Shown here one piece after another: positions 8,582-16,766 of a stretch of DNA of 64,000 nucleotides (the first letter of the stretch is position 1; the number at the start of each line of letters is the position of its first letter). Location of the stretch: assembly GCF_003014755.1 (NCBI RefSeq), contig NZ_PYAW01000004.1, positions 372,001 through 436,000 of the forward strand. Direction: 5' to 3'. Under the pieces are notes generated by a model. It searched no databases and was not told where the DNA came from. It worked only from the letters and a program-made list of their open reading frames with translations. A program made the position numbers and the translations under genes. Source of the DNA: Chitinophaga niastensis. GTDB lineage: Bacteria; Bacteroidota; Bacteroidia; Chitinophagales; Chitinophagaceae.

Positions 8582-9961
8582 ATGAAACCCAAAATGAAAG
8601 CACTTATTTACCTGGCGTTTGCGTCAGCTATTTTTGCAGGTTGTAATAAGGACGCATTAGTTACACCTCCTCCCGAATCTGCTCAAAAAAATGTAAAAAC
8701 AAATGGTGTCAGAACAGAAAGCACACAATTATTAGCAGAGGATTTTGAACAAGGCTCCAAGACCTCCTATGCCGCAGGAGATGTAGCCCTGACCAGTGGC
8801 TCCTGGAATCTTTCAGACGCCTTAATCGGTACACTCGCCAATGATCGTAAAGAAGGCGCTAAGTCCGTAAGAGTACGTAATAGCGGTATTGCCAGCATGA
8901 ATTTTGACCTGAATGCCACCGGCAGTGTAACCGTTACCGTTAAGCATGCAGTGTATGGTACTGATGGCAATGGTAGCTGGGAGTTGTGGGCTTCTGCAAA
9001 CCAGGGAGGTACCTACGTTAAAGTGGGGAATACCATTACGGCTGCTTCCACCACTTTACAAACAGCTTCCTTTTCCTACACCGCCAGTGGTAAAGTACGT
9101 TTTGATATCCGCAAAACGGATGGCGGCAGCAACCGTATCAACTTTGATACATTTGTAGTTACCGCAGGATCGGTTGATACTACCGGTACCGGCGGTGGTG
9201 GTGTTCCCGGTGATAACGATAATCTGCTGTTAGGTAATCCCAGCAATGCTTCCTCTTCCATTGTGCTGATAAATAATTACCTGATGGATAAAACCTATTT
9301 TAAACTTTCATATAGCCGTGATAAGGGGGAGCCCAATTGGGTAAGCTGGCATATAGGTGCTTCAGATCTGGGTAGTAATTCGCGTTCCAATAATTTCAGA
9401 GCCGATAATACTTTACCTGCCGGATGGTACCAGGTGTCTCAAACCAGCTATACTGGTAGTGGTTTTGACAGAGGTCATAACTGCCCGTCCGGTGATAGAA
9501 CCGCAGACGCAACTGCCAATTCAACTACTTTCCTCATGACTAATATGATCCCTCAGGCGCCTAATAATAACCGGAATCTGTGGGCTAACCTGGAAAACTA
9601 TATCCGTACACTGGTGACTGCCGGTAACGAAGTATACGTGGTAATGGGTAGTTATGGCAGTGGTGGTACCGGTAGCAACGGAAGTGCAGGTACAATTGAT
9701 AATGGCAATGTGAATGTTCCCAGCAACATCTGGAAAGTAGTAGTAGTAATACCTAATGGTAATAACGACCTGTCGCGTATCACTACCACCACCAGGGTGA
9801 TAGCTGTAAATACACCTAATGATAACAGTGTAAGCGCTGATTGGAAATCTTATCTTACTTCTGTTAATAACATTGAATCTGCTACCAATTATACCCTTTT
9901 GTCAAATGTTCCGGCTAATATAGCCAGTGTACTGAAATCGAAAGTAGATAGCGGAAATTAA
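8582..9961 (+). CDS. Secreted DNA/RNA non-specific endonuclease lipoprotein (NucA/Serratia type, 459 aa)
   Basis: A lipoprotein signal ends in FAGC (Cys21). Residues ~45-195 form a beta-rich accessory domain of jelly-roll appearance, followed by a Gly/Thr linker (~198-212). The catalytic domain of the NucA/Serratia nuclease family covers ~213-455. The DRGH motif is at 296-299, with general-base His299. The metal-binding Asn330 and the following Glu338 stand in the family spacing N-x3-W-x3-E. Such enzymes cut single- and double-stranded DNA and RNA using a divalent metal. The lipid anchor puts it at the outer membrane or cell surface, for nutrient scavenging or attack on foreign nucleic acid. 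The next gene, convergent, encodes a NuiA-like inhibitor, which fits protection of the producer. Confidence 0.92.
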   Translation: MKPKMKALIYLAFASAIFAGCNKDALVTPPPESAQKNVKTNGVRTESTQLLAEDFEQGSKTSYAAGDVALTSGSWNLSDALIGTLANDRKEGAKSVRVRNSGIASMNFDLNATGSVTVTVKHAVYGTDGNGSWELWASANQGGTYVKVGNTITAASTTLQTASFSYTASGKVRFDIRKTDGGSNRINFDTFVVTAGSVDTTGTGGGGVPGDNDNLLLGNPSNASSSIVLINNYLMDKTYFKLSYSRDKGEPNWVSWHIGASDLGSNSRSNNFRADNTLPAGWYQVSQTSYTGSGFDRGHNCPSGDRTADATANSTTFLMTNMIPQAPNNNRNLWANLENYIRTLVTAGNEVYVVMGSYGSGGTGSNGSAGTIDNGNVNVPSNIWKVVVVIPNGNNDLSRITTTTRVIAVNTPNDNSVSADWKSYLTSVNNIESATNYTLLSNVPANIASVLKSKVDSGN

Positions 9962-9966
9962 TGAAG

Positions 9967-9996
9967 AAGGCCGGCAATTATTGTATTGCCGGCCTT
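9967..9996. terminator. Intrinsic terminator of the nuclease gene
   Basis: A perfect 12-bp GC-rich stem (9967-9978 with 9985-9996) with a 6-nt loop is followed on the plus strand by T-rich sequence. It starts 5 bp after the nuclease stop codon. Because the inhibitor gene converges on it from the other side, it may act in both directions, though the minus-strand T-tract is weak. Confidence 0.85.
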
Positions 9997-10021
9997 TTAG
10001 TTTTTATATCATCAACAGATA

Positions 10022-10429
10022 TCAGGTTTCAATAGCCAGTGTTTTTATTACACTACATTCATTATCTGCAGTAATACCAATGATACAGATATTCACTTCT
10101 GCACCAATTGTTACGCGGGAAACCCATCGCTCAGGAAAAGTTGATTGTACAAATGCATAGAGCTGTTCATATTTTTTGCCTAATCCGGCAGATACACTAT
10201 CTCCGCCATTTATCAGGTTACTGATTGTTTCTTCAAAAAAAATATCTGCATCTTCTTTTACAACAGCTCCGTCAAATGGAATGGATGTTTCCTGTGATAC
10301 AGTACTGTACAATGCTGCATCATCAGTATAAGTACCCAGGTTTAGCAGCTCCAGCGGATATTCAGATTCGCTGATGTACAGCATGTCCTGTAGTAGTGGT
10401 TCAAGTTGATCTCTAACAGCAATTTGCAT
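10022..10429 (-). CDS. NuiA-like nuclease A inhibitor (135 aa)
   Basis: This small cytosolic-type protein without a signal peptide matches the pattern of cyanobacterial NuiA along its length. It has LLQDMLYISESEYPLELL near the N-terminus and a C-terminal block with VTIGAEVNICIIG ending in IET. The total length of 135 residues is also that of Anabaena NuiA as I recall it. In NuiA the first Glu of the SESEYP-type motif (Glu24) reaches the catalytic metal of NucA; the equivalent here is Glu21. The gene is convergent with the NucA-type nuclease, 60 bp away across a shared terminator. The natural reading is an immunity protein that blocks nuclease failing to leave the cytoplasm. The assignment rests on recalled sequence pattern; binding to this nuclease is inferred. 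Confidence 0.85.
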   Translation of the reverse strand: MQIAVRDQLEPLLQDMLYISESEYPLELLNLGTYTDDAALYSTVSQETSIPFDGAVVKEDADIFFEETISNLINGGDSVSAGLGKKYEQLYAFVQSTFPERWVSRVTIGAEVNICIIGITADNECSVIKTLAIET

Positions 10430-10590
10430 GGTTCATACAATTAAAGATGATATAATAATGTTCCTTGAAAAAACGCAGTAATCCTGCCTGGAATAAATAT
10501 ACCTGAAATTCATAAATAGGGGACACTATGCTGCATGAATGCTATGTTAAGGTTTTTTTGAGAGAAAAACGGCTGGAAAAAACGTAAGCA

Positions 10591-11703
10591 TTATGCGGGC
10601 CAATTGCCTTGCAGATGTGGGCCACCGGCTGTTCGTCTTGTCAAATTCTCTCTTGCCAATTCAACCAGGGCTTTTACAGTTTTAGAATTTGCTCTTATTC
10701 CAAATGTTTTGGAATAAGCCAGTAACTCATTAATTACCGGATCGTATTCTCTTGGTACCCCTGCGTAATTGAGACGCTGATGCATGTCGGCCCGCTGCAA
10801 AGCAGTTAGTGCACTGTCATTAGTTACAATATTTGTAAGTGTTTGTAAACGTGCATCAATAAGGTTGTATTGGGCCACTACATGATTTGGCGCTAATGGA
10901 TTTGCGTGTACTATTTCTCCTCTTGCATTAGCTGCGTTTTCTGAGTAGGCCATATCAGCGGATATGTGTGTACGTTCATGCAGTGTAGCAATGTTAATCA
11001 ATTCCGGGCTTGTACGGTCAAGGCCAAGTGGATTAGCATTATTCATATCTATATGATATGTTCTGAGCGCCTGGGCTGCATTGGGATTATCGGCTACGGC
11101 TTCACTGGGTGTTGCAACATTATTTGTTGCCGTAATAACCTGGGGTGCCTGTTCATTATGAATATCTGCGAGCGTATTCTCCCGCCGCCTGTGACGATAA
11201 TACCGGTAAAGACCATACCCTAAGGCACCAACACCTGTTAACATCCCGAGTCCGAATCCCAGGTTTTTTAGAAAGCTGCCCTGAAGAACGGGAGCGTTAC
11301 TTGCAACAGGACCAGTCGCAGTATTATGCTCATGCAGGTTTTTATTCAAGGCTTCCTTTTTTATGCCGGGCAGCGAGGCATTATCGTTTTTTTGCTGAAC
11401 GGTTTCAATTTCTTCCGGTGCATCTTTCCGCTGCAATATAGCGGGAGAAGGGGTATTGGCGATTTGCTGCATTTGCATCGCCCCTTTTGCATGAATGCTG
11501 TTATTGGCCATTTGGTGTATAGTCATCAGGTGTTTTACCTGTTGGCTGTTATTAGCGAACTCCTGCATTTTGCGTTGGGCAATGGCTGCTGGCCGGTTAT
11601 CTGCAAAATGAAAGGCCGCACTGCTATGGCTTTGCTTTTTAGCAGTACCATCAGTTACTGTATTATTTTTGTTTTCCCTGGTTTCGTTTGCAGTTGATAA
11701 CAT
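10591..11703 (-). CDS. Putative metallopeptidase toxin/effector with repeat leader (370 aa)
   Basis: The N-terminal ~95 residues carry a leader found in large Bacteroidota secreted or contractile-injection-associated proteins. It contains DNRPAAIAQRK (35-45), two copies of an ANNS-type element (50-53, 66-69), and further QRK signatures at 91-93. A hydrophobic, Gly-rich segment (147-168) followed by a basic cluster (YRHRRR) could be a membrane-inserting helix. The C-terminal domain (~215-370) contains HERTH at 242-246, an exact HExxH zinc-peptidase motif, and downstream acidic residues (for example NELLAY, ~325) that might give a third ligand. No signal peptide is present. No immunity gene is obvious beside it. 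The toxin role is inferred from leader plus metallopeptidase motif; a housekeeping peptidase is possible. Confidence 0.6.
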   Translation of the reverse strand: MLSTANETRENKNNTVTDGTAKKQSHSSAAFHFADNRPAAIAQRKMQEFANNSQQVKHLMTIHQMANNSIHAKGAMQMQQIANTPSPAILQRKDAPEEIETVQQKNDNASLPGIKKEALNKNLHEHNTATGPVASNAPVLQGSFLKNLGFGLGMLTGVGALGYGLYRYYRHRRRENTLADIHNEQAPQVITATNNVATPSEAVADNPNAAQALRTYHIDMNNANPLGLDRTSPELINIATLHERTHISADMAYSENAANARGEIVHANPLAPNHVVAQYNLIDARLQTLTNIVTNDSALTALQRADMHQRLNYAGVPREYDPVINELLAYSKTFGIRANSKTVKALVELARENLTRRTAGGPHLQGNWPA

Positions 11704-11759
11704 AACTTATATCATTTGCAATGTACTAATATAAGTATAAGTTAAAACCAATTTTGATA

Positions 11760-11822
11760 ACTTTCATACTGCTACCCTTCATCTCCTTTACAAGGAGGAG
11801 TGAAGGGTAGCAGTATGAAAGT
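11760..11822. terminator. Long hairpin overlapping the 3' end of the phosphopantetheinyl transferase gene
   Basis: A perfect 22-bp inverted repeat (11760-11781 with 11801-11822) encloses 19 nt that contain a second small inverted repeat (CTCCTT/AAGGAG), so almost the whole 63 nt can fold. The right arm lies inside the coding sequence of the PPTase and encodes its last residues; the stop codon (11788-11790) sits in the loop. On the minus strand it would terminate the exporter-PPTase transcript, but no clean U-tract follows. It could instead be a processing or stability element, or affect the effector gene starting 57 bp downstream. Confidence 0.6.
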
Positions 11823-12453
11823 CTATTTGATGTAAGTGGTAGTTGCTGCTAAAAACGTTGCAGGCGATATGGCATGCATAATCGGGAAAATCGTCTACAC
11901 GCAGTAGATACCATTTTTGATTATTAAAATCTACTTCCTTTCTGTTGGCAGTATTGAGTGCTGAAAGCGCTACTGATATGCCTATCCCGTCTGCTTTCAG
12001 AATAGCTTCTTTGCTGCTCCAATAATCATAGAAGGAATCTGTCGCCGGTTGTGATTGGGTAATAATGCTCCATTCTTCCGGTGAAAATTGATTATTGAAA
12101 TCAGTGATATCTATCGGTTTCTTTTCCTCTATATCAATCCCTATCCGGCCATCATTACTTATTACACAAACGACCAATGTGCCGGAATGGGAGATATTAA
12201 AATCTGCATTATTTGCTATGAACGGGCGATCGTATTGTGTGTACTGAAGATCATTCAGACTAATGTCATAGCCCAAATCAGACATAGCATGCAATAAAAG
12301 GTGCTTCCCCAGTAAGGAAGCATGCGCATCCTGCCATCTTTTGAATTTAACCACCCGCTCTTTTATTTTATCCGGCATTTTATTTAATAGATATAAAAAT
12401 TGTTGTGCAGGAAGAGGTGTGTCAAACCGGCTATAGTATAATAAATGTGACAT
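11788..12453 (-). CDS. Sfp-type 4'-phosphopantetheinyl transferase
   Basis: This enzyme moves phosphopantetheine from CoA onto carrier-protein serines and so activates the ACP and T domains of the adjacent megasynthases. Motifs, numbered from the upstream GTG at 12477, are NISHSG (94-99), the magnesium-binding IGIDIEE (Asp115, Glu117) and WSSKEAILKADG (Glu157). All are diagnostic of the Sfp/AcpT superfamily, and ~220 residues is the usual length. I prefer the ATG at 12453; the GTG at 12477 would add eight residues and lies only 10 bp after the exporter stop codon, so it cannot be excluded. The gene follows the ABC exporter on the same strand, probably as one transcript divergent from the biosynthetic genes. 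The last codons fall within a strong hairpin. Confidence 0.92.
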   Translation of the reverse strand: MSHLLYYSRFDTPLPAQQFLYLLNKMPDKIKERVVKFKRWQDAHASLLGKHLLLHAMSDLGYDISLNDLQYTQYDRPFIANNADFNISHSGTLVVCVISNDGRIGIDIEEKKPIDITDFNNQFSPEEWSIITQSQPATDSFYDYWSSKEAILKADGIGISVALSALNTANRKEVDFNNQKWYLLRVDDFPDYACHIACNVFSSNYHLHQIDFHTATLHSSL

Positions 12454-12486
12454 GTGAACAATATTACGAAACGGCACCCGGATTTA

Positions 12487-14262
12487 TTACTGCGTAAACT
12501 GCATTTCGCTTAAATTTTTATAGAGCCCATCGTTTACATTTACCAGTTCTTTATGGGTACCTTCTTCCACAATAGCACCTTTATCCAGTACAATAATTTT
12601 ATCTGCCTGGCGTATGGTAGCTAATCGATGTGCAATGACGATCGAAGTACGGCCTTCCATCAGTTTATTCAGGGCATCCTGTACCAGTCTTTCTGATTCA
12701 GCATCCAATGCAGAAGTAGCTTCATCCAATATCAGGATGCGGGGAGCCTTGAGCACGGCACGGGCGATGGCTATGCGTTGCCGCTGGCCACCGGACAACT
12801 GAATGCCGCGTTCTCCTACAATGGTCTGGAGTCCAAGGGGGAACCGTTGAATAAATTCCCAGGCATTCGCTTTTTTGGCTGCTTCGATCAGTTCTTCTTC
12901 GGAGGTATCCTGTTTACCATAAGCAATATTTTCGCCGATAGTACCGCCAAACAAAAAGACATCCTGTGGTACTACTGCCATTTGAGCGCGTAGTGCGGAT
13001 AAAGGAATAATATGGTTTTCTTTTTGGTCAAACAGGATATGGCCACCTACAGGATTATACAGGCGCAGGAGCAATGATACAATGGTACTTTTACCGGCTC
13101 CGCTGGGCCCTACCAGCGCTACTTTCTGGTTGGCAGCAACATCAAAGGACATGCCCTGCAACACAGGTGTGTCTTCGCGGGAAGGATAATGGAAAGAAAT
13201 ATTTTTAAAACTGATATCACCGTGCAGCAGATGTTCAGGGGCAATTAAAGCAGCATTGGTAATTGGTTCGGCAGGTTCATCCAGTATTTGAAACAGGTTT
13301 TCTGTGGCGCCGATACTCTTTTGTAAAGAGGTATATATTTCTGCCAGTCCGCCAATGGAGCTGCCAATGAAAACAGAATAAAGTACAAATGAAAACAGTT
13401 TACCTGTATCCAGGCCTATAACGGCGCCTCTCCATATGACGGCTACCAGTGCGCCAAATATGCCCATAATAATGAAAGAAGAAAAGGCGCCCCGGTATTT
13501 TCCGCCCTTCATACCTATCCGCGCAGCTTCGTTGGTGCGATCCCGGTAGCGTTTCATTTCAAAAAATTCATTGGCAAAAGCTTTTACACTGAATATACCC
13601 TGCAGTGTTTCTTCTACAACAGTATTGGAAAAGGCCATCTGGTTCTGTACATCTTTGGCGAAATGACGAATGAAACGACCAAAAATAACTGCGATAATCA
13701 CCATTACCGGCAGGATAGCCAACATGAACCCGGTAAGGCTGATGGAGGTCATCATTAATAAGGTGAGGCCACCTACAATGATGATTATTTGTCGTACAAA
13801 TTCTGCCAGCGTGGTGGTAAAAGTTTCCTGCAGTAAGGTGATGTCTGATGATATTCTGCTGCTTAATTCACCCACGCGCCTGGTCAGGAAGAAGTTCATG
13901 GGCAGCTGTATCAGGTGATTGTAAATAGTTTGCCGGAGCGTTGCCAGCGTTTTTTCAGATACATTTACAAACAACATAATCCGGAAAAAAGAGAAGGCAG
14001 ATTGTGCAGTAAGGACACCTAATAATGACAGCCCAATAAGATTAATCGTTTTGGAAGAATGATCCTGTTTGCTGACATCTATTAATTGCCCCAGTAGTTT
14101 TGGAAATGCCAGGCCTGCCAGGCTGGATAATAATAAAAAGAACATGCCCGCACTGAACTCGGGCCAGTGTGGCTGTAAATATTTAAACAAACGCCATGTT
14201 TGTTTTATGGAAGTGGCAGACTGCGCTTTTTTAGCAGCTGGCTCATGAGGGAGGGTTTTCAT
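12487..14262 (-). CDS. ABC exporter, fused permease-ATPase (MsbA/multidrug type, 591 aa)
   Basis: This is a half-transporter with an N-terminal six-helix ABC transmembrane domain (~25-325) and a C-terminal nucleotide-binding domain (~345-590). Visible motifs are Walker A GPSGAGKST (~residues 380-390), the signature LSGGQ (~488), Walker B ILILDEATSALD (~510) and the switch His in IVIAHRL. Homodimers of this type pump lipids, lipopeptides or drugs outward through the inner membrane using ATP. Its position next to the PPTase and divergent from the lipopeptide synthetase operon suggests product export or self-protection. Because MsbA-like exporters are also general housekeeping genes, the link to the product is inference. 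The start ATG at 14262 opens onto an ~900-bp intergenic region shared with the NusG-like gene. Confidence 0.9.
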   Translation of the reverse strand: MKTLPHEPAAKKAQSATSIKQTWRLFKYLQPHWPEFSAGMFFLLLSSLAGLAFPKLLGQLIDVSKQDHSSKTINLIGLSLLGVLTAQSAFSFFRIMLFVNVSEKTLATLRQTIYNHLIQLPMNFFLTRRVGELSSRISSDITLLQETFTTTLAEFVRQIIIIVGGLTLLMMTSISLTGFMLAILPVMVIIAVIFGRFIRHFAKDVQNQMAFSNTVVEETLQGIFSVKAFANEFFEMKRYRDRTNEAARIGMKGGKYRGAFSSFIIMGIFGALVAVIWRGAVIGLDTGKLFSFVLYSVFIGSSIGGLAEIYTSLQKSIGATENLFQILDEPAEPITNAALIAPEHLLHGDISFKNISFHYPSREDTPVLQGMSFDVAANQKVALVGPSGAGKSTIVSLLLRLYNPVGGHILFDQKENHIIPLSALRAQMAVVPQDVFLFGGTIGENIAYGKQDTSEEELIEAAKKANAWEFIQRFPLGLQTIVGERGIQLSGGQRQRIAIARAVLKAPRILILDEATSALDAESERLVQDALNKLMEGRTSIVIAHRLATIRQADKIIVLDKGAIVEEGTHKELVNVNDGLYKNLSEMQFTQ

Positions 14263-15157
14263 TTCGAAATATTGGGAGTTTTACAATAAGGGTTTACTTG
14301 TTTGTTTAACCTTATGCTGTGTTATTAAATACTACAGCGGTTCTTGGCTAATCAGTGAATGGAAATCGCATTGAAAAAAAACTTGGGTTTATTTTATAAA
14401 ATAGATTGTTGGCGGTTAATTTCAGCAGTGATAAATCGCGTAGAACGTTGTAACATACGTTTTAGCAGTATACTGAAATGTAAATCATTTATTTTTTATT
14501 CAGAACAAATATATTGGATTTTAGGATTGATTGAGCAGATTGAATGAAGGAGTATGTTATCAGTTTATTAACTGGGAAAAGGAAATATTTTGTTTTACAA
14601 CCGGGATCATGCGACTATTTTGCTTACTGGGCTTATATTTCAGTAAGTATACAAAGTACCCCCATTATTACTGGTTTTCTTGTTTCGATAACTCCATCTT
14701 GAGTATTTTATTTTGTTGAATTAAATATGTTTCCTAAATTCGATCATCTAAGGCCAATGGAGGAACATATTTAGTAGACAACGATCACCCTTAGAAGTAA
14801 ATGAGCCCTCAGAAAATCAAAAACCCTAAGACGACGAAATCGACTCAAATTTAATTATGAAGAATCACTAGTACTATCCGATAGACAAAAAATTCCTTAA
14901 TGCTACATTGGGTAGTTCTGTTAGCCAATTGTGTCTTTCAATCAGGTAAGTAAGGTTATAGTTTTATAATTAATGTGGCGGAAATGGAGCCACATTAGCG
15001 ACAGCTATGGTTTGTCTGGTTATTTTTGTTTTTTTGAACATAAATAATTAGGATTACTAACTGACAGGTGTCGGTTTTCGGGTAAATAATGTCTTCTTGA
15101 ACCTATGTTTTTTTATTACGGGTACATATTTATTAAATATCCTAGAAATTTCCTGAA
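14263..15157. other. Long divergent intergenic region before the biosynthetic operon
   Basis: This region of about 0.9 kb is strongly AT-rich and separates the exporter (minus) from the NusG-like gene (plus). Two short frames inside (14359-14547 and 14531-14719) have low-complexity hydrophobic or aromatic translations and no recognisable family, so they are not called. The region should hold the promoters of both divergent transcripts and possibly operators. The only clear structure I see is the hairpin at 14971-14997, upstream of the NusG-like gene, followed about 20 nt later by a T-rich tract. Confidence 0.6.
14971..14997 (+). promoter_or_regulatory. Hairpin in the leader of the NusG-like gene
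   Basis: A perfect 9-bp inverted repeat (14971-14979 with 14989-14997) with a 9-nt loop lies about 160 bp before the NusG-like start codon. A T-rich stretch follows at about 15019-15038, too far for a standard intrinsic terminator. If transcribed, it may be a pause or attenuator structure. Function is inferred from position only. Confidence 0.4.
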
Positions 15158-15676
15158 ATGAGTGCTCTCATCACTGGGTGGTATGTAATATATACAAGGC
15201 CACGACACGAAAAAAAAGTTGCTATTCAATTATCAGACGCAAACATTGCTTATTTTTTACCCACAACAAGAACGTTACGTATATGGAAAGACAGAAAAAA
15301 ATATGTTGATACACCATTATTCCCCTCTTATGTTTTTATTTACCTGGAAGATATGGAAACATATTACAGTGTACTTACCCTTGATGGCGTACTTTATTAT
15401 GTCAGAGCAGGTAAGGAAGTTGTAAAGGTAAATGAGAATGTTATTCATAATATCTGCCTGGTAATGAAGGAGGTGAATGATACCGACATAGAAGTTTCTG
15501 ATGATTATTTCCTTCCCGGCAAACAGGTAATGATCAAAGACGGCGTACTATGTGGACTTATAGGCGAAGTGGTGGAGGTAAAAGGAGAGCAGAAAATCTT
15601 AATAAGGGTAAATATGCTGCGGAAAAATATACTGATCACACTGTCCTGTGAGTATCTGTCAGCCATTGCCACCTAG
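15158..15676 (+). CDS. Specialised NusG paralogue, processive antiterminator (UpxY/LoaP-like, 172 aa)
   Basis: The N-terminal NGN domain (~5-110) shows the family pattern GWYVIYTRPRHEKKVA, YFLPT, then PLFPSYVFIYL and VLYYVRAGKE. A KOW-type domain (~118-170) contains FLPGKQVMIKDGVLCGLIGEVVEVKG. At 172 residues with divergent sequence it looks like a specialised paralogue rather than housekeeping NusG, which would sit with secE and the rplK operon. UpxY proteins in Bacteroides and LoaP in Firmicutes are encoded at the head of long capsule or antibiotic operons and let RNA polymerase read through terminators. Here the gene directly precedes a >48-kb lipopeptide operon with hairpins in its leader, fitting the same role. 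The target site and mechanism are inferred. Confidence 0.88.
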   Translation: MSALITGWYVIYTRPRHEKKVAIQLSDANIAYFLPTTRTLRIWKDRKKYVDTPLFPSYVFIYLEDMETYYSVLTLDGVLYYVRAGKEVVKVNENVIHNICLVMKEVNDTDIEVSDDYFLPGKQVMIKDGVLCGLIGEVVEVKGEQKILIRVNMLRKNILITLSCEYLSAIAT

Positions 15677-16047
15677 GACGTATTTTTCATTTGTTATGAA
15701 CCATATCATAAGCAGTTGTTTGTTTCACAGTAAATGAAAACCCATTGTGGCATTCACGCTATTTTTACCGGTATCATTCATTTCAATACCGGTTAATCCA
15801 CCTGTAATTTGCTGGATTGTTTATGGAACCTACTTAGCCGGATGTTAATCATCGGCTTAACGTGCACGAATTGTTTGTAAGTATGTTTCTATAAGCAAAC
15901 TATTTCCTGCTCATTTTCGTATAGCCTAAAACGTTATATGATAATGTTTAAGCAATAGCTGTTTTATACCGGTACAGTATATACCGTTAAGGGGGAAATT
16001 ATTTCAATAACTATATAGCGCTGTCACCAGTGCACAAATGTTTTTAT
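15677..16047 (+). promoter_or_regulatory. Structured leader between the NusG-like gene and the biosynthetic genes
   Basis: This ~370-nt gap has no supported gene. It holds two hairpins: an 8-bp perfect stem at 15767-15774/15786-15793 (ACCGGTAT with ATACCGGT), and a second at about 15834-15860 with a one-base bulge (AGCCGGATG against CATCGGCT). Copies of an ATACCG-like word recur at about 15967 and 15979. Such structures between a NusG paralogue and its operon could be terminators, pause sites or an antiterminator loading site. No riboswitch family is recognised. Confidence 0.45.
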
Positions 16048-16764
16048 ATGATGGAGAAAATAAACCTTTTTTGTTTGCCATTCGCCGGGGGAAGCAGGTA
16101 TTCCTACCGGTTGTATGAAGACAATATGCCATCCTTCATTAATATTATTCCCCTGGAATATCCTGGGAGAGGTGCAAGAATGAGGGAGCCATTAATGGAT
16201 AATATTGATCAGATACTGCATGATTTATATCAACAGGTGAAGGATAAACTGGATCAGAGCTATGCCTTCTATGGCCATAGTATGGGTGGATTAATGTCTT
16301 GCCTCCTGGCCCGGAAAGTGATAGAAAATAAAAAGACGCCACCGCTGCATCTTTTTATAACAGGTACCACCGGCCCTGCAGCACTGTCAAGAACAGAAAA
16401 GAAAAGACATCTGCTCGATAAAAAAGCATTCATCGAAGAAGTGAGGAACCTGAACGGCAGCCCGGATGAGATACTGCAAAATGATGAATTGCTTGACTAT
16501 ATAGAACCTATTCTGCGGGCCGATTTTAAAGTGACAGAAAACTATGTGTATGCTGCCAATGAATCCCTGAATGTTCCTATGACAGTTATTACAGGAACGA
16601 AAGAAGATATGAAGATAGAAGATGTTTATCTGTGGCAAAAAGAAACGAAAATAGCCGTTGACTTCAGACGCATGCCCGGACACCATTTTTTTATTTATAA
16701 ATACCCTTACGAAATAATTCAAATCATTGCCAAAAAATTAGTTGTTCATTCCAAATCGTATTAA
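16048..16764 (+). CDS. Type II thioesterase of the NRPS/PKS cluster
   Basis: This alpha/beta-hydrolase of the GrsT/RifR type removes wrong or stalled acyl groups from carrier domains and so keeps the assembly line running. Visible features are the opening INLFCLPFAGGSRYSY, the oxyanion-type PGRG segment, and the nucleophile elbow GHSMGG (Ser78 from this start). The catalytic Asp lies in the TGTKED region and the His in PGHHFF near the C-terminus. Adjacent ATGs at 16048 and 16051 are the likely starts; an in-frame GTG at 16030 would add six residues. It is separated by two bases from the beta-hydroxylase gene, so the two are co-transcribed, and the three megasynthase genes follow on the same strand. 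Confidence 0.93.
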   Translation: MMEKINLFCLPFAGGSRYSYRLYEDNMPSFINIIPLEYPGRGARMREPLMDNIDQILHDLYQQVKDKLDQSYAFYGHSMGGLMSCLLARKVIENKKTPPLHLFITGTTGPAALSRTEKKRHLLDKKAFIEEVRNLNGSPDEILQNDELLDYIEPILRADFKVTENYVYAANESLNVPMTVITGTKEDMKIEDVYLWQKETKIAVDFRRMPGHHFFIYKYPYEIIQIIAKKLVVHSKSY

Positions 16765-16766
16765 TC

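Noticed and set aside
14359..14719. Two overlapping ~62-residue plus-strand frames in the divergent intergenic region
   Set aside because: Low-complexity aromatic/Lys/Ile-rich translations in AT-rich DNA without domains. They are most likely chance openings in a promoter region.
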